Positions 26,560 through 37,182 are shown, counted from the stretch's first letter. The stretch is 64,000 nt of DNA from an uncultured Bacteroidales bacterium (GCA_949289215.1 CASENC010000009.1:1-64000), one strand, 5' to 3'. Program-made: numbers and translations. The notes: generated by a model not told the origin, from the sequence alone.

Positions 26560-28245
26560 ATGAAAATCTTAAAATATGGAGCTATTGCCCTCGTGGGATT
26601 GATGTCGCTGAATTCTTGTGCCGATTTTCTCGACCAGCAACCACAATCGAGCCTGTCGCAAGAGCAACTTTTCTCCGACACAAAGAACATGGAGTCATAC
26701 GTTCAAGGACTCTACAAGCAATGGCGCGACATACACAAGGAGCAAATAGATATTTACCTTGGAACCGATGAGGCAGCACAAGGCGGTGTGCAGAACCGTG
26801 ACAACCTTGACAAGCGTCAACTCGATATCTACCAAGATATAACAACCTCGAATAACGTAGTGCTTAATGTATGGAACAAGCGTTATGCAGTGATAGCAGC
26901 TGCGGCAACATTGTTGCAGGAAAAGCAGCCGACGGTGGAGACTGCCGACAGCCTCACACAAGTGTTTGTGGGAGATGCGTCGTTCCTTCGTGCGGTGAAC
27001 TATTTTGAACTTGTAATGTTGTTTGGCGACGTGCCTATCGTTGACTACCTTAATGTGAGCGATGGTGCCCGCCATCCGCGCAGCGAGGTATATGCCCTCA
27101 TGGAAAGCGACTTGCAGCGTGCCATCCAATACTTGCCCTCGATGGACGAACAGACCGACAAGAGCCATGCCACAACTCGCCTGGCTTGGGCAATGCTTGG
27201 CAAGTTGTATATGTATGCCGATGCCGATGTCATGCGTGAAGACGGCTCCTCGTGGCGTGATTATGCCAAGGCTGCCGAGGCTTTCAAGCACGTGATTGAT
27301 GAATCGGGTGTGGGAACTACTTTGCCTGGAACCGTTGATGAAATCTTCGGCAATACCAAAGACCTTGAAAATCCCACTATCCCTGCATATGGCGATGGTG
27401 CTGAAGGTACTGCCAATGTTGAACGTGAATGGGTGTATGCTTTCCGTTTCGGCCATGCCAACGGTGATGAAAACAGCATTCAGTGGGCAATGGGCAGCCG
27501 TGCCGTGTCGATTATGTCAACCACCGGTGAGGCAATGTGCTTCTGGGCAGGTTTCGACGGTATGCTCCCGAGCGATTATTGCTGGAAGTTCAAGGAAGAT
27601 GGTGGCGTATGGGAGAAGAATGATGCGCGTCGTTTTGTTTCATTCCGTGGCATAAACGAGAATGACAGCGAAATGAATCCCTCAGAGTTCAACGACCCGC
27701 GCAATGGTTGGACTGCCCAACTTATCGGTTACTGCTTTGGCGATGAACTTGACCCACATACTGCAAAATTTGAAGACCCGTATGTTGAGGAAATAGGTAT
27801 GAACACTTACCAAAGCGGCCGCGCCGTGCCATTTATCCGTTTGGGCGACATCTTCCTTAATTATGCCGAATGTCTTTATCGTACCGAGGGTGTGACGGCA
27901 GCATTGCCATACTTTAATGCAACCAGGATACGTGCCATGGGGCGCCGCGGTGCATTGACGGCGGCAGCTATTTCCGACGAAAATGCTTTCATGCACGAAA
28001 TGATGGATGAGCGTATGCGCGAGCTTAATTTTGAAGGGTGGCGTAAGTTTGACTTGATTCGTACCGGTTTCTTGACAGGCAACGACCTCAATGGTCAACC
28101 CATCATGCAGCGCAACAAGAACTTTGCTGCCTTTAGCGTAGGATCGGTTAATCCCAATTATCGTTACTGGCCTATACCTCTTGATGAAATCAATAAGAAT
28201 ACCGACTTGCAAGGTTCGTCAAATCCGCAAAACCCGGGATATTGA
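26560..28245 (+). CDS. SusD/RagB-family glycan-binding lipoprotein
   Basis: The SusD-like protein caps the SusC channel and captures glycan at the cell surface. The 561-aa product has a lipoprotein signal with lipidated Cys20 (SLNSCADFLD), the characteristic FLDQQPQSSLSQEQLFSD start, TPR-like helices (RAVNYFELVMLFGDVPIV) and the C-terminal RIRAMGRRGALTAAA and ERMRELNFEGWRKFDLIR motifs. Gene order and spacing (26 bp after susC) confirm the pair. Confidence 0.96.
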   Translation: MKILKYGAIALVGLMSLNSCADFLDQQPQSSLSQEQLFSDTKNMESYVQGLYKQWRDIHKEQIDIYLGTDEAAQGGVQNRDNLDKRQLDIYQDITTSNNVVLNVWNKRYAVIAAAATLLQEKQPTVETADSLTQVFVGDASFLRAVNYFELVMLFGDVPIVDYLNVSDGARHPRSEVYALMESDLQRAIQYLPSMDEQTDKSHATTRLAWAMLGKLYMYADADVMREDGSSWRDYAKAAEAFKHVIDESGVGTTLPGTVDEIFGNTKDLENPTIPAYGDGAEGTANVEREWVYAFRFGHANGDENSIQWAMGSRAVSIMSTTGEAMCFWAGFDGMLPSDYCWKFKEDGGVWEKNDARRFVSFRGINENDSEMNPSEFNDPRNGWTAQLIGYCFGDELDPHTAKFEDPYVEEIGMNTYQSGRAVPFIRLGDIFLNYAECLYRTEGVTAALPYFNATRIRAMGRRGALTAAAISDENAFMHEMMDERMRELNFEGWRKFDLIRTGFLTGNDLNGQPIMQRNKNFAAFSVGSVNPNYRYWPIPLDEINKNTDLQGSSNPQNPGY

Positions 28246-28248
28246 TTT

Positions 28249-28383
28249 AATTGGCAATTAACAGTTGTCAATTATAATTAGAAATTAAAAGATTATCCTT
28301 TATTCATTGACAGTTGGGCAATTGACGGTTGGCAATTAACGTTTACTCATTGTCAATTATCGATTGCCGGCTGTCAATTGTTT
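28249..28383. repeat. Clustered degenerate AATTGACAGTTGGCAATTA repeats
   Basis: The gap between susD and the next glycosidase gene contains several overlapping direct and inverted variants of a motif like TTGGCAATTAACAGTTGTCA and CAATTGACGGTTGGCAATTA. They can pair with each other into alternative hairpins. Function is unknown; they may tune expression between the SusC/D and enzyme parts of the operon. Confidence 0.6.
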
Positions 28384-28403
28384 TTTAACCTTTAAATATC
28401 ATT

Positions 28404-30740
28404 ATGGACAAGAAATTACTATTAAGCCTTGGCGCAGCTTTTATTACGGGGATTGCAGCCAATGCCGCCGACAGCTTTGAATGTGGGCAGTGGACCATCA
28501 GCATAGATCCCGAAACAAAAGCAATGGATATATCCCACGGCGAAACCACGTTGCTCAAGCAAGGGTTTGCTCAATACAAGAATGCCGAGGGAACTACTAT
28601 AAAAAGTACCGATGCCGCAAGCGTGAGCGTGTCGGCAGGGGAGGCCGTGAGCGACCTCTTTGGGCAGGGTACTAAATATACCGTCAGCTACGACATGGCC
28701 GACGGAGCCGACATCGAGCAGGCATTTTATGCCTATGACAGCCACCCCGAATATTTCCTGACCGAGGTGACAATTAAATCGGAAACAGAGACAAAAACCA
28801 ATTATATATCGCCACTTACCACCGAAACTGCATCATCGGTGTTGCCTGAAGACGGGACCAACCGCTGGCTTTCGGTTCCGTTCAGCAACGACAATTTCAC
28901 ACGTTACAAGACTCCCGAATTGAATGGCAATCAATCATCGTATTACGTGACGGCGATTTACGACGGAGTTTCGCGTAACGGTTATGTGATAGGTGCGGTT
29001 GACTTCGACACGTGGAAATTCGTGATACGAGCCGAGGGTGCCCGTGGTTATGGCTTGCGCAGCCTTGAGACCGCTTGTGGCTGTGTAACTCCCGACGACC
29101 TGCGTGCAAATGTTACCATGCAGCACGGCAGCATCGTGGGCAAAGAATTGAAATCATCGAGGATATTTGTAGGTTACTTCGACGACTGGCGTCGCGGAAT
29201 GGAAACTTATGCCGATGCAGTGGCTACTGTGACTCCCGAGCGCAAGAATATTACCGGCAAGTCGTTTTTCGGCTGGAACAGCTGGGCAGTGTTGCAGACC
29301 GACGTCAATTACCAGGGAGTGCTTGACGTGATAGATTTCTTCAAGAACGAAACTCCCGAATTCCGCGATAACAACGATGCTGTGTATGTGGTGCTCGACT
29401 CGTGGTGGAACGATAATATTAAGCCGGGCGAATTGAAAGATATTACCCGCCAGGCAGTAAGGAACGGTTTCAAGACGGGTATTTATAACACCCCGTTCAG
29501 CGACTGGAACGGTTATGACGGCATTTCTTACGATGACCCGGCATGGGGCAGCGGCAAGGTGAACGGTTCGGATTATACTTATAAGGATATCATTCTTACG
29601 TGGAAAGGCAAGCCCATAAGGCTTGACAATGGTTGGGCTCTCGACCCCACGCACCCGGGAACCAAGGCATTGGCAAAATACAATATCGACCAGTTCAAGT
29701 CGTGGGGTTACAAATATGTAAAACTCGACTTCTTGTGCAATGGTATAGTTGAAGCCGACAAGTGGTATAATCCCGACGTGCACACAGGTATGCAGGCTTA
29801 TAACGAGGGTATCAAGTATATATCTGACTATTGTGGTGAAGATATTTTCATCGATTACTCGATAGCTCCTGCATTGCCTGCCCAGTATGCCAACGCCCGC
29901 CGCATAAGCTGCGATGCCTGGGGTGACATAAGTAACAGCGAAATGGTGCTTAACTGCATGGCCTACGGCTGGTGGCTCGACCGCCTGTATAATTTCAACG
30001 ACGGCGACCATGCGGTGTTTGAGAATTACTCGGAAGGCGAAAACCGTGTGCGCATGACTTCGGAAATCATGAACGGGTATATATTGCTTGGCGACAACTT
30101 CAGCCTCAGCGGCCGCAAGCCCGGCACACAGGCAATACGCGACCAGGCCAAGAAAGTCTTGAACAATAGTGAAATCAATGAAGTAGCCCGCACTTGCGGC
30201 GGTACTTTCTGGCCGGTATATGGTTACAGCTCACAATCCGGTGCCGGTGAGAAATACATGATGTTTGATGCCGGTACGGTACTTTACCTTGCCGCAATCA
30301 ATTATGGCGGCAGTGAGATGAGCGGTTCGATACCTGTGGCCGACCTGGGCATTCAATCGACAGGCGATGTGCTTGCCATAAAGGAACTGTGGGGCGGTGA
30401 AAGCTATGAGTTGAACAGCGAAGGCAAACTTGAATTTACCGTTCCGGCCAAGGATGTGCTTGTGTTTAAATTTGACAAGGCTGTAGGTATCGATGAAGTA
30501 GGCGAAAGTGCCGGCAACGACTTGCAAGTGGGCAAGCAGGGCGATGTCATCTATATGTCGGCTGCTTGCGGGTTGCAATCGGCTGCGCTTTATTCGCTCG
30601 ACGGGCGCATGATGTATTCCCGTGATTTAGGTGGCGACGCAAGTGCCGAACTCGACCTTTACGGCATGGAACGTGGTGTATATGTGGTGCGTGTGGCCGA
30701 TGCCGCAGGCAATGTACGCAGTGTAAAATTCATTAAATAA
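28404..30740 (+). CDS. Clan GH-D alpha-galactosidase-like enzyme with T9SS tail
   Basis: The 778-aa protein resembles melibiase-type (GH27/GH36 clan) retaining alpha-galactosidases: an N-terminal beta-rich domain, a TIM barrel opening with FFGWNSWAVLQ, VVLDSWWND, the nucleophile motif YVKLDFL (Asp442) and the probable acid/base Asp504 in ISCDAWGD, then a C-terminal beta domain. A T9SS-type tail closes it (AALYSLDGRMMYSRDLGG ... GVYVVRV), so it should be at the cell surface. It is homologous throughout its central part to the product at 32964. The precise CAZy family and substrate are not certain. Confidence 0.8.
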   Translation: MDKKLLLSLGAAFITGIAANAADSFECGQWTISIDPETKAMDISHGETTLLKQGFAQYKNAEGTTIKSTDAASVSVSAGEAVSDLFGQGTKYTVSYDMADGADIEQAFYAYDSHPEYFLTEVTIKSETETKTNYISPLTTETASSVLPEDGTNRWLSVPFSNDNFTRYKTPELNGNQSSYYVTAIYDGVSRNGYVIGAVDFDTWKFVIRAEGARGYGLRSLETACGCVTPDDLRANVTMQHGSIVGKELKSSRIFVGYFDDWRRGMETYADAVATVTPERKNITGKSFFGWNSWAVLQTDVNYQGVLDVIDFFKNETPEFRDNNDAVYVVLDSWWNDNIKPGELKDITRQAVRNGFKTGIYNTPFSDWNGYDGISYDDPAWGSGKVNGSDYTYKDIILTWKGKPIRLDNGWALDPTHPGTKALAKYNIDQFKSWGYKYVKLDFLCNGIVEADKWYNPDVHTGMQAYNEGIKYISDYCGEDIFIDYSIAPALPAQYANARRISCDAWGDISNSEMVLNCMAYGWWLDRLYNFNDGDHAVFENYSEGENRVRMTSEIMNGYILLGDNFSLSGRKPGTQAIRDQAKKVLNNSEINEVARTCGGTFWPVYGYSSQSGAGEKYMMFDAGTVLYLAAINYGGSEMSGSIPVADLGIQSTGDVLAIKELWGGESYELNSEGKLEFTVPAKDVLVFKFDKAVGIDEVGESAGNDLQVGKQGDVIYMSAACGLQSAALYSLDGRMMYSRDLGGDASAELDLYGMERGVYVVRVADAAGNVRSVKFIK

Positions 30741-30749
30741 GCAACCTGT

Positions 30750-32948
30750 ATGAAAGGAAACAAGACATTGATGACTGTGGCCATGGTGAGCATGGCACTG
30801 GCTGCCAATTCCGCGCAGATAAAAGTAGAAACCGGCGATGTGAGCCTTATCATGGATGGAGAGCCGGGCAGTGCGCTCAATTTGTGCTACTTCGGTGAGA
30901 AATTGGCAAATACTTCGGAATTTGCCTATGCCTGGCACATCACGCAGCCCGATACGCAAGACGAGTATGGCCGTCAGCTTTATCCTGCCTATGGTGGAAG
31001 GTTTTTCCTTAATCCGGCATTGAAACTGACTCATGCCGACGGGGTGATGACCACCGAGCTTGTATATCGTTCACATGAACAAAAAGCGATAGATGCCAAC
31101 CGTACCGAAACCGTGGTGCATCTGCAAGACAAGATATATGATGCACGTGTGGACTTGCGCTTTGTGGCTTACAACGACGAAGATGTGATAACGCAATCGG
31201 TGACTTTCTCGCACGGGGAGAAGGGCGAGATGACAGTTGAAAATATCGCTTCATCGTATATCACGCTGAAAGCGCACGATTATTATCTCACTCATTTCCA
31301 TGGCACATGGGCGCGTGAGATGCAACTCACCGAGGAAAAATTGACACCCGGCGTGAAAGTGGTGGAGTCGAAAAAGGGTGTGCGCACGGCACAATCAGAC
31401 AATTCGGCGTTCCTGTTGTCGCTCGATGCGCCGGCGAGTGAATACAGTGGCGATGTATATGCCGGAGCATTGGCGTGGACCGGCAATTACAAGATACAAT
31501 TCGAGGTTGATGAGGCCGGACTGTTGCACATCGTTGGTGGAATAAACCCGTTTGCCTCGGCCATTTCGCTTGCTGCCGGCGAAGAACTGGTAACACCCGA
31601 GATGGTGCTTACTTACAGCAATAATGGTCGCAGCGAAGTGACGCATAATTTGCACGACTGGACTCGCCGTTACAATTTGGCGCATGGCGACGAGGTTCGC
31701 CCTGTGGTGCTTAACAGCTGGGAAGGCGCATACTTCGACTTTGACGAGAAGGTGATTACCGACATGATTGACGATGCCGCCGCATTTGGCGTGGAGATGT
31801 TTGTACTCGACGATGGTTGGTTTGGCAACAAGTTTCCACGCAACGGTGACAATGCCGGCTTAGGCGATTGGCAGGTGAACAAGAAGAAACTTCCACACGG
31901 AATAGGTTTCCTTGCCGACTATGCAGTAAGCAAGGGGATGAAGTTCGGTATATGGATAGAACCGGAAATGGTGAACCCCGACAGTGAACTTGCCCGCCGC
32001 CATCCCGAGTGGATAGTACAAAGTGGCAAGCGCGACTTGCTGCCAATGCGCAACCAGCACTTGCTTGACTTGTCTAATCCTGAAGTGCAAGATTTCGTGT
32101 TCGAGACATTCGACAATGTGCTGAAGATGTCGCCCAATATTTCCTACGTGAAATGGGATGCCAACCGCCATGCCGACAATGTGGGTTCGACCTACCTTGC
32201 CGCCGACGAGCAGAGCCGTTTCTGGTATGACTACATACGTGGGCTGTATAGCGTGTATGAGCGCATACGTGCCAAGTACCCCGATGTGCTGATACAATTG
32301 TGCTCGTCGGGCGGCGGACGCGTGGACTTCGGCGCATTGAAATATCACGATGAGTTTTGGGCAAGTGACAATACCAATGCACTTGACCGCCTGAAGATAC
32401 AATACAGCGAAAACATCTTTTTCCCTGCAATGGCTACCGCAGCCCACGTATCTACCAGTCCTAATCATCAGACCGGTATGATGCTGCCGCTGAAGTTCCG
32501 TTTCGATGTGGCCATGATGGGTCGATTGGGCATGGAGTTGCAACCCAAGCAGCTTGAAGGTGACGAACGCACTTTTGCGTTAAATGCGATCAAGCTGTAC
32601 AAGGAATTGCGTCCGGTTATACAGCTTGGAGACCTTTACCGCATCGATTCTCCTTATGATGAAGACGGGTATTGCTCCGACGTGTATGTGTCGAAGGATC
32701 GTCGGGAGGCAGTGGTGTTTGCATTCAGCACCACTTACCACAATCGCACCCAATCATACGATATCAAATTACATGGTCTTGACCCTGCCAAGAATTATTT
32801 GCTCAAGGAGGTGAACACTCCCGATGGCGGCAGTTGGTATCCCGGTAACGGAAAGGTGTATAGTGGTGAATTCCTGATGAAGGCCGGATTGTCGTTGCCC
32901 ATAGGCGGTGCATTCACGAGCATGGTATTACATTTGACAGAACAATAA
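30750..32948 (+). CDS. GH36 alpha-galactosidase
   Basis: GH36 enzymes release terminal alpha-galactose with retention. The 732-aa product has a signal peptide, an N-terminal beta-sandwich, and a barrel with LNSWEGAYFDFDE, FVLDDGWFGN, the nucleophile Asp470 in YVKWDANRH, the CSSGGGRVDFG loop and acid/base Asp540 in WASDNTNAL. It lies 9 bp after the GH-D gene, so the two are tightly coupled. The first gene's product carries a surface-export tail while this one has only a simple signal peptide, suggesting surface release followed by periplasmic digestion. Confidence 0.94.
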   Translation: MKGNKTLMTVAMVSMALAANSAQIKVETGDVSLIMDGEPGSALNLCYFGEKLANTSEFAYAWHITQPDTQDEYGRQLYPAYGGRFFLNPALKLTHADGVMTTELVYRSHEQKAIDANRTETVVHLQDKIYDARVDLRFVAYNDEDVITQSVTFSHGEKGEMTVENIASSYITLKAHDYYLTHFHGTWAREMQLTEEKLTPGVKVVESKKGVRTAQSDNSAFLLSLDAPASEYSGDVYAGALAWTGNYKIQFEVDEAGLLHIVGGINPFASAISLAAGEELVTPEMVLTYSNNGRSEVTHNLHDWTRRYNLAHGDEVRPVVLNSWEGAYFDFDEKVITDMIDDAAAFGVEMFVLDDGWFGNKFPRNGDNAGLGDWQVNKKKLPHGIGFLADYAVSKGMKFGIWIEPEMVNPDSELARRHPEWIVQSGKRDLLPMRNQHLLDLSNPEVQDFVFETFDNVLKMSPNISYVKWDANRHADNVGSTYLAADEQSRFWYDYIRGLYSVYERIRAKYPDVLIQLCSSGGGRVDFGALKYHDEFWASDNTNALDRLKIQYSENIFFPAMATAAHVSTSPNHQTGMMLPLKFRFDVAMMGRLGMELQPKQLEGDERTFALNAIKLYKELRPVIQLGDLYRIDSPYDEDGYCSDVYVSKDRREAVVFAFSTTYHNRTQSYDIKLHGLDPAKNYLLKEVNTPDGGSWYPGNGKVYSGEFLMKAGLSLPIGGAFTSMVLHLTEQ

Positions 32949-32963
32949 AAAAATAACGATGAT

Positions 32964-34976
32964 ATGAAAACAGCAATTATTTCAGCAATGGCTTTGGGCG
33001 CACTCATGTTGTGTGCCTGCTCATCACCGTCGGTGGAGAATGGTATGGGCGTGACTGTCAAGTATGACAGTTCTACTAAAACTGTAGCAATAGGTTGTGA
33101 CGGTCGTCAGGTGCTTGGCGGGGTATATGCCTCATATAAATTGGGCGACCGCATGGTTTCGGCAACCGATTATACGGCGTGCCGGACCTCGGTAAATGAA
33201 ATTAACGACGATTTCGGTCGTGGCCGCAGTCTTGTGCTATCTTACACTGCCGACTCGCTGCCCGACTTGGAGCAGACCTATTACGTATATGACAGCCTTC
33301 AATATGTGTTGACCGATTTCACTGTACGTGCCAAGTATGGAGAAACTGCCACAAATTACATGGCTCCCGTAAATGCGACTTCGATTAAAACATTCCCAGC
33401 CGAAGGCGACAACAGGGCGTTGTTCATCCCGTTTGATAACGATTGTTTTATTCGTTATCAATCTCACGCAATGGGATTTGATACATTGCGCAGTTATGAG
33501 GTGACGGCCATTTTCAATAATGCTACCCGTGAAGGTATAATCATCGGGTCGGTTGAACACAATATGTGGAAAACGGCAGTTGATATGCAGTCGGCATCGG
33601 GCAACGAGTTGAAGTCGCTCGTATGCTATGGCGGTGTGGCCGACAAGACCACTCGCGACTCGAAAGCACACGGCACTGTGTCGGGGCAGGAAGTGAAATC
33701 GCCTAAAATCCTTGTAGGAAACTTTGACGACTGGCGCGACGGCATGGAGGCTTATGCCGATGCCAACGCCACGGTGGCTGCCCCCATGGCTTGGGATAAG
33801 GCTATGCCTTTCGGTTGGAACAGCTGGGGTACGCTGCAATGGAAATTGAACTTCAAGAATGCTTGCGAAGTGTCGGATTACTATGCGAATACTTTGCAGC
33901 CGAATAATTTCCAAAATGCCGATTCTGTGGTGTATATCGGGCTTGACTCGGGTTGGAATGCCATGAGTGAAGACCAATTGAAGAAGTTTGCGGAACATTG
34001 CGAGGCACAAAGCCAGGTTGCTGGTATTTATTGGACTCCGTTCACCGACTGGAGCCGCAATCCCGAGCGTACAATTGATGCAGTTCCCGAATATAAAAAC
34101 AAGGATGTGTATCTGTATGCCAACGGGAAACCGCAAGAGCTTGACGGGGCTTATGCCTACGACCCCACTCACCCGGCCATCGAGGAGATGATGAAACAAA
34201 CGTCTGAATTATTCCGCCGCTGCGGTTTCAAGTATGTGAAGATGGACTTTATGTCGCATGGCATAATGGAAGGTGACAAGTGGTATAATCCCGAAATACA
34301 CACCGGCGTTGAAGCATATAATTACGGTATGCAATTGCTCGACAAGTATTTTGGCGATATGTACCTCAATCTTTCTATTTCGCCTATTTTCCCGTCGCAA
34401 TATGCACAGTCGCGCCGCATTGCCTGTGATGCGTGGAACAAGATAAAGGATACCGAATATACAATGAATGCGTTGTCATATGGCTGGTGGATTGATCGTG
34501 TATATCAATATAACGATGCCGACCACATTGTGCTCAGGGATGCCGAAGAGAGCGAGAACCGCGCACGTGTAACTTCGTCGGTCATCACCGGCTTGTATAT
34601 CGTGGGTGACGACTTCAGCAAGACTGCCAATCCCGAAGTGTTGCGTCGTGCCGAGAAATTCCTCACCAATGCCGACGTTAATGCCGTGGCCGACGGCCGT
34701 TCGTTCCGCCCTGTAGAAGGTAACGGAGAACGCTCGGAGAGCCAGTTCATGCGCACCGAGGCCGACGGGTCGGTTTATTATGTGGCATTCAATTATACCG
34801 AACGCGACACCACAATCCGGTTGTCGCTCGACCGTATAGGCATCGCTGTTCCTTATTCAGGTACAATGAAAGACCTGTGGAGCGGTGAAACCACCAAGGT
34901 GGCAGGTGATGCGCAAGAATTGGCCATACCTGCCAAGGATGTAAGATTTGTAAAATTCATAGCAAACTCAAAATAA
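32964..34976 (+). CDS. Clan GH-D alpha-galactosidase-like lipoprotein
   Basis: The 670-aa paralogue of the product at 28404 has the same architecture (PFGWNSWGTLQW, IGLDSGWNAM, nucleophile Asp428 in YVKMDFM, acid/base Asp489 in IACDAWNK) but lacks the T9SS tail. It begins with a lipoprotein signal (lipobox ending at Cys19, LMLCACSSP). It is therefore probably anchored to a membrane rather than exported through T9SS. It starts 15 bp after the first GH36 gene and 10 bp before the second. Confidence 0.8.
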   Translation: MKTAIISAMALGALMLCACSSPSVENGMGVTVKYDSSTKTVAIGCDGRQVLGGVYASYKLGDRMVSATDYTACRTSVNEINDDFGRGRSLVLSYTADSLPDLEQTYYVYDSLQYVLTDFTVRAKYGETATNYMAPVNATSIKTFPAEGDNRALFIPFDNDCFIRYQSHAMGFDTLRSYEVTAIFNNATREGIIIGSVEHNMWKTAVDMQSASGNELKSLVCYGGVADKTTRDSKAHGTVSGQEVKSPKILVGNFDDWRDGMEAYADANATVAAPMAWDKAMPFGWNSWGTLQWKLNFKNACEVSDYYANTLQPNNFQNADSVVYIGLDSGWNAMSEDQLKKFAEHCEAQSQVAGIYWTPFTDWSRNPERTIDAVPEYKNKDVYLYANGKPQELDGAYAYDPTHPAIEEMMKQTSELFRRCGFKYVKMDFMSHGIMEGDKWYNPEIHTGVEAYNYGMQLLDKYFGDMYLNLSISPIFPSQYAQSRRIACDAWNKIKDTEYTMNALSYGWWIDRVYQYNDADHIVLRDAEESENRARVTSSVITGLYIVGDDFSKTANPEVLRRAEKFLTNADVNAVADGRSFRPVEGNGERSESQFMRTEADGSVYYVAFNYTERDTTIRLSLDRIGIAVPYSGTMKDLWSGETTKVAGDAQELAIPAKDVRFVKFIANSK

Positions 34977-34986
34977 AGATAGGTTC

Positions 34987-37182
34987 ATGAAATTGAAGAG
35001 TTTATTTGTGAGTGCAGCTATTGCCGCTTCCATGCCGATGATGGCATGGAACGGCAGTGTGCTGATTTCCACTCCGAACACATCGATGTTGCTCCATGCC
35101 GATGAAGGGAGCGACTTGCGGTTTGCCTATTACGGTGAACGCATCGACGAGAGTGAAATTCATCAAATTCACGATGCATGGGATGGGCTGAATCAGGCTG
35201 CCTATCCGGCTTTCGGGGAGAAAGTACACGAACTTACGGCATTGCAAGTGGTTCATGCCGACGGTAATATGTCGCTCGAACTCACTGTGCAAGGTGTAGA
35301 AACGCATGACACCGGCGATGCCGTGGAAACGGTAATCACGCTTGCCGATGACGTGTACCCCTTTACTGTGGATTTGCACTACCGTGCTTATAAAGATGTG
35401 GATGTCATAGAGAGCTGGGCTACATACAAGCATAATGAAAAGAAAGATGTGGTATTGCAACGCTTTGATTCGTTCCAAATGCCTATAAGGCAAGGCGATG
35501 TGTGGATTTCACACCTTTACGGTTCATGGGCTGCCGAAACTTCAGTGGCCACCGAGCCGTTGCAACCGGGTATAAAGGTTATTTCCAATATCGACGGTTC
35601 GCGCAATGGTCACCTGTCGCACCCTGACGTGATGATTTCACTTGACGGCAAGCCGCAGGAAAATCAAGGCCGTGTGTATGGCGCAGTGCTTTGTTGGAGC
35701 GGCAATTTCAAGTTGCGTTTCCAAACCGAGTACCGCAATGTGCACAAGTTCTTCATCGGCATGAACGATGAGGCGTCTGAATACCGCCTGGCAAAAGGTG
35801 AAGTGTTTGAAACCCCAAAGGTGGCTTTGACTTATACGGCAAAGGGCCTTGGCGGAGCAAGCCGCAACTATCATCGTTGGGCTCGCAAGCATGGCATGGT
35901 ATATGGCAGTGATAAGCCGCATGATGTGCTGCTTAACAGCTGGGAAGGCGTTTATTTCGACGTGTTCGAGCCGAAAATGGATGAAATGATGCGTGACTTT
36001 GCTGCAATAGGCGGTGAAATGTTTGTGATGGACGATGGTTGGTTCGGCACAAAGTACAAGCGTAACAACGACAAGGGTGCGCTTGGCGACTGGATTGTGG
36101 ATACCACCAAGTTGCCTAATGGCATACAAGGGCTTGTGAACACTGCCGACAAGTATGGGCTTAAATTCGGCATATGGGTTGAACCCGAGGCTACCAATGT
36201 CGAGAGTGTGCTTTATGAGAAACATCCCGACTGGGCACTGAATGTGAAAGGACGCAACCAGCATTACGGGCGCGGCGGCGGCCAAATGCTGCTCGACCTG
36301 TGCAATCCCAAGGTGCAGGATTTCATCTACAATATGGTTGACACGCTGCTCACCAATTATCCGGGCATTGCTTATATAAAGTGGGATGCCAATGTGGAAC
36401 TTAAAAATTACGGGTCGTCATATCTGCCTGCCGACAAGCAGTCGCATATTTATATAGATTACCATCGCGGACTGGTAAATGTGCTTGAACGCATTCGTGA
36501 AAAGCATCCCGATGTGGTTATCCAAGCCTGTGGTGGCGGCGGCGGACGTGTGAGCTATGGTGTAATGCCTTATTTCGACGAGTTCTGGGTAAGCGATAAC
36601 ACCGATGCACTGCAACGCATCTTCATTCAGTGGGGTACATCTTATTTCTACCCTGCCAACGCCATGGCTCAGCACGTGAGCGCATCGCCCAACCACCAGA
36701 CGGGCCGCGTGGTTCCGCTCAAGTTCCGTTTCGATGTGGCAATGAGCGGCCGCCTGGGTATGGAAATGCAACCCGGCAGCATGACCGACACCGAGCGCGA
36801 ATATGCCAAGAAAACCATTGGCGAGTACAAGGAGATATTGCGCCCGATAGTGCAACAGGGTAACCTTTACAGGCTTGTATCGCCATATGACGACAAGGGT
36901 TATGCATCGCTCATGTACACCAATGATGACGCAAGCCGTGCTATCGTGTTTGCCTACAAGATGAAGCATTTCAATAATATGCTTGTTCCGCGCCTGCGCC
37001 TTGACGGGCTTGATGCTTCCAAGACTTATGAGTTCCGTGAATTGAGTGTGCCCATTGGTGAAAATCCGTCGCACCTTAACGGCAAGCGCATAAAAGGAGC
37101 CATACTGATGAATACAGGCTTTGAAATCCCGCTCGACCGCGAATATTCAAGTCGCGTGTATGAGCTTGTTGCGATAGATTGA
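34987..37182 (+). CDS. GH36 alpha-galactosidase (second copy)
   Basis: This 731-aa paralogue of the product at 30750 has LNSWEGVYFDVFE, FVMDDGWFGTK, nucleophile Asp467 in YIKWDANVE, the CGGGGGRVSYG loop and acid/base Asp537 in WVSDNTDAL. A signal peptide (MKLKSLFVSAAIAASMPMMA) directs it to the periplasm. The loop between the two catalytic residues differs from the first copy (CGGGGGRVSYG against CSSGGGRVDFG), which may reflect different linkage or chain-length preference. Confidence 0.94.
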   Translation: MKLKSLFVSAAIAASMPMMAWNGSVLISTPNTSMLLHADEGSDLRFAYYGERIDESEIHQIHDAWDGLNQAAYPAFGEKVHELTALQVVHADGNMSLELTVQGVETHDTGDAVETVITLADDVYPFTVDLHYRAYKDVDVIESWATYKHNEKKDVVLQRFDSFQMPIRQGDVWISHLYGSWAAETSVATEPLQPGIKVISNIDGSRNGHLSHPDVMISLDGKPQENQGRVYGAVLCWSGNFKLRFQTEYRNVHKFFIGMNDEASEYRLAKGEVFETPKVALTYTAKGLGGASRNYHRWARKHGMVYGSDKPHDVLLNSWEGVYFDVFEPKMDEMMRDFAAIGGEMFVMDDGWFGTKYKRNNDKGALGDWIVDTTKLPNGIQGLVNTADKYGLKFGIWVEPEATNVESVLYEKHPDWALNVKGRNQHYGRGGGQMLLDLCNPKVQDFIYNMVDTLLTNYPGIAYIKWDANVELKNYGSSYLPADKQSHIYIDYHRGLVNVLERIREKHPDVVIQACGGGGGRVSYGVMPYFDEFWVSDNTDALQRIFIQWGTSYFYPANAMAQHVSASPNHQTGRVVPLKFRFDVAMSGRLGMEMQPGSMTDTEREYAKKTIGEYKEILRPIVQQGNLYRLVSPYDDKGYASLMYTNDDASRAIVFAYKMKHFNNMLVPRLRLDGLDASKTYEFRELSVPIGENPSHLNGKRIKGAILMNTGFEIPLDREYSSRVYELVAID

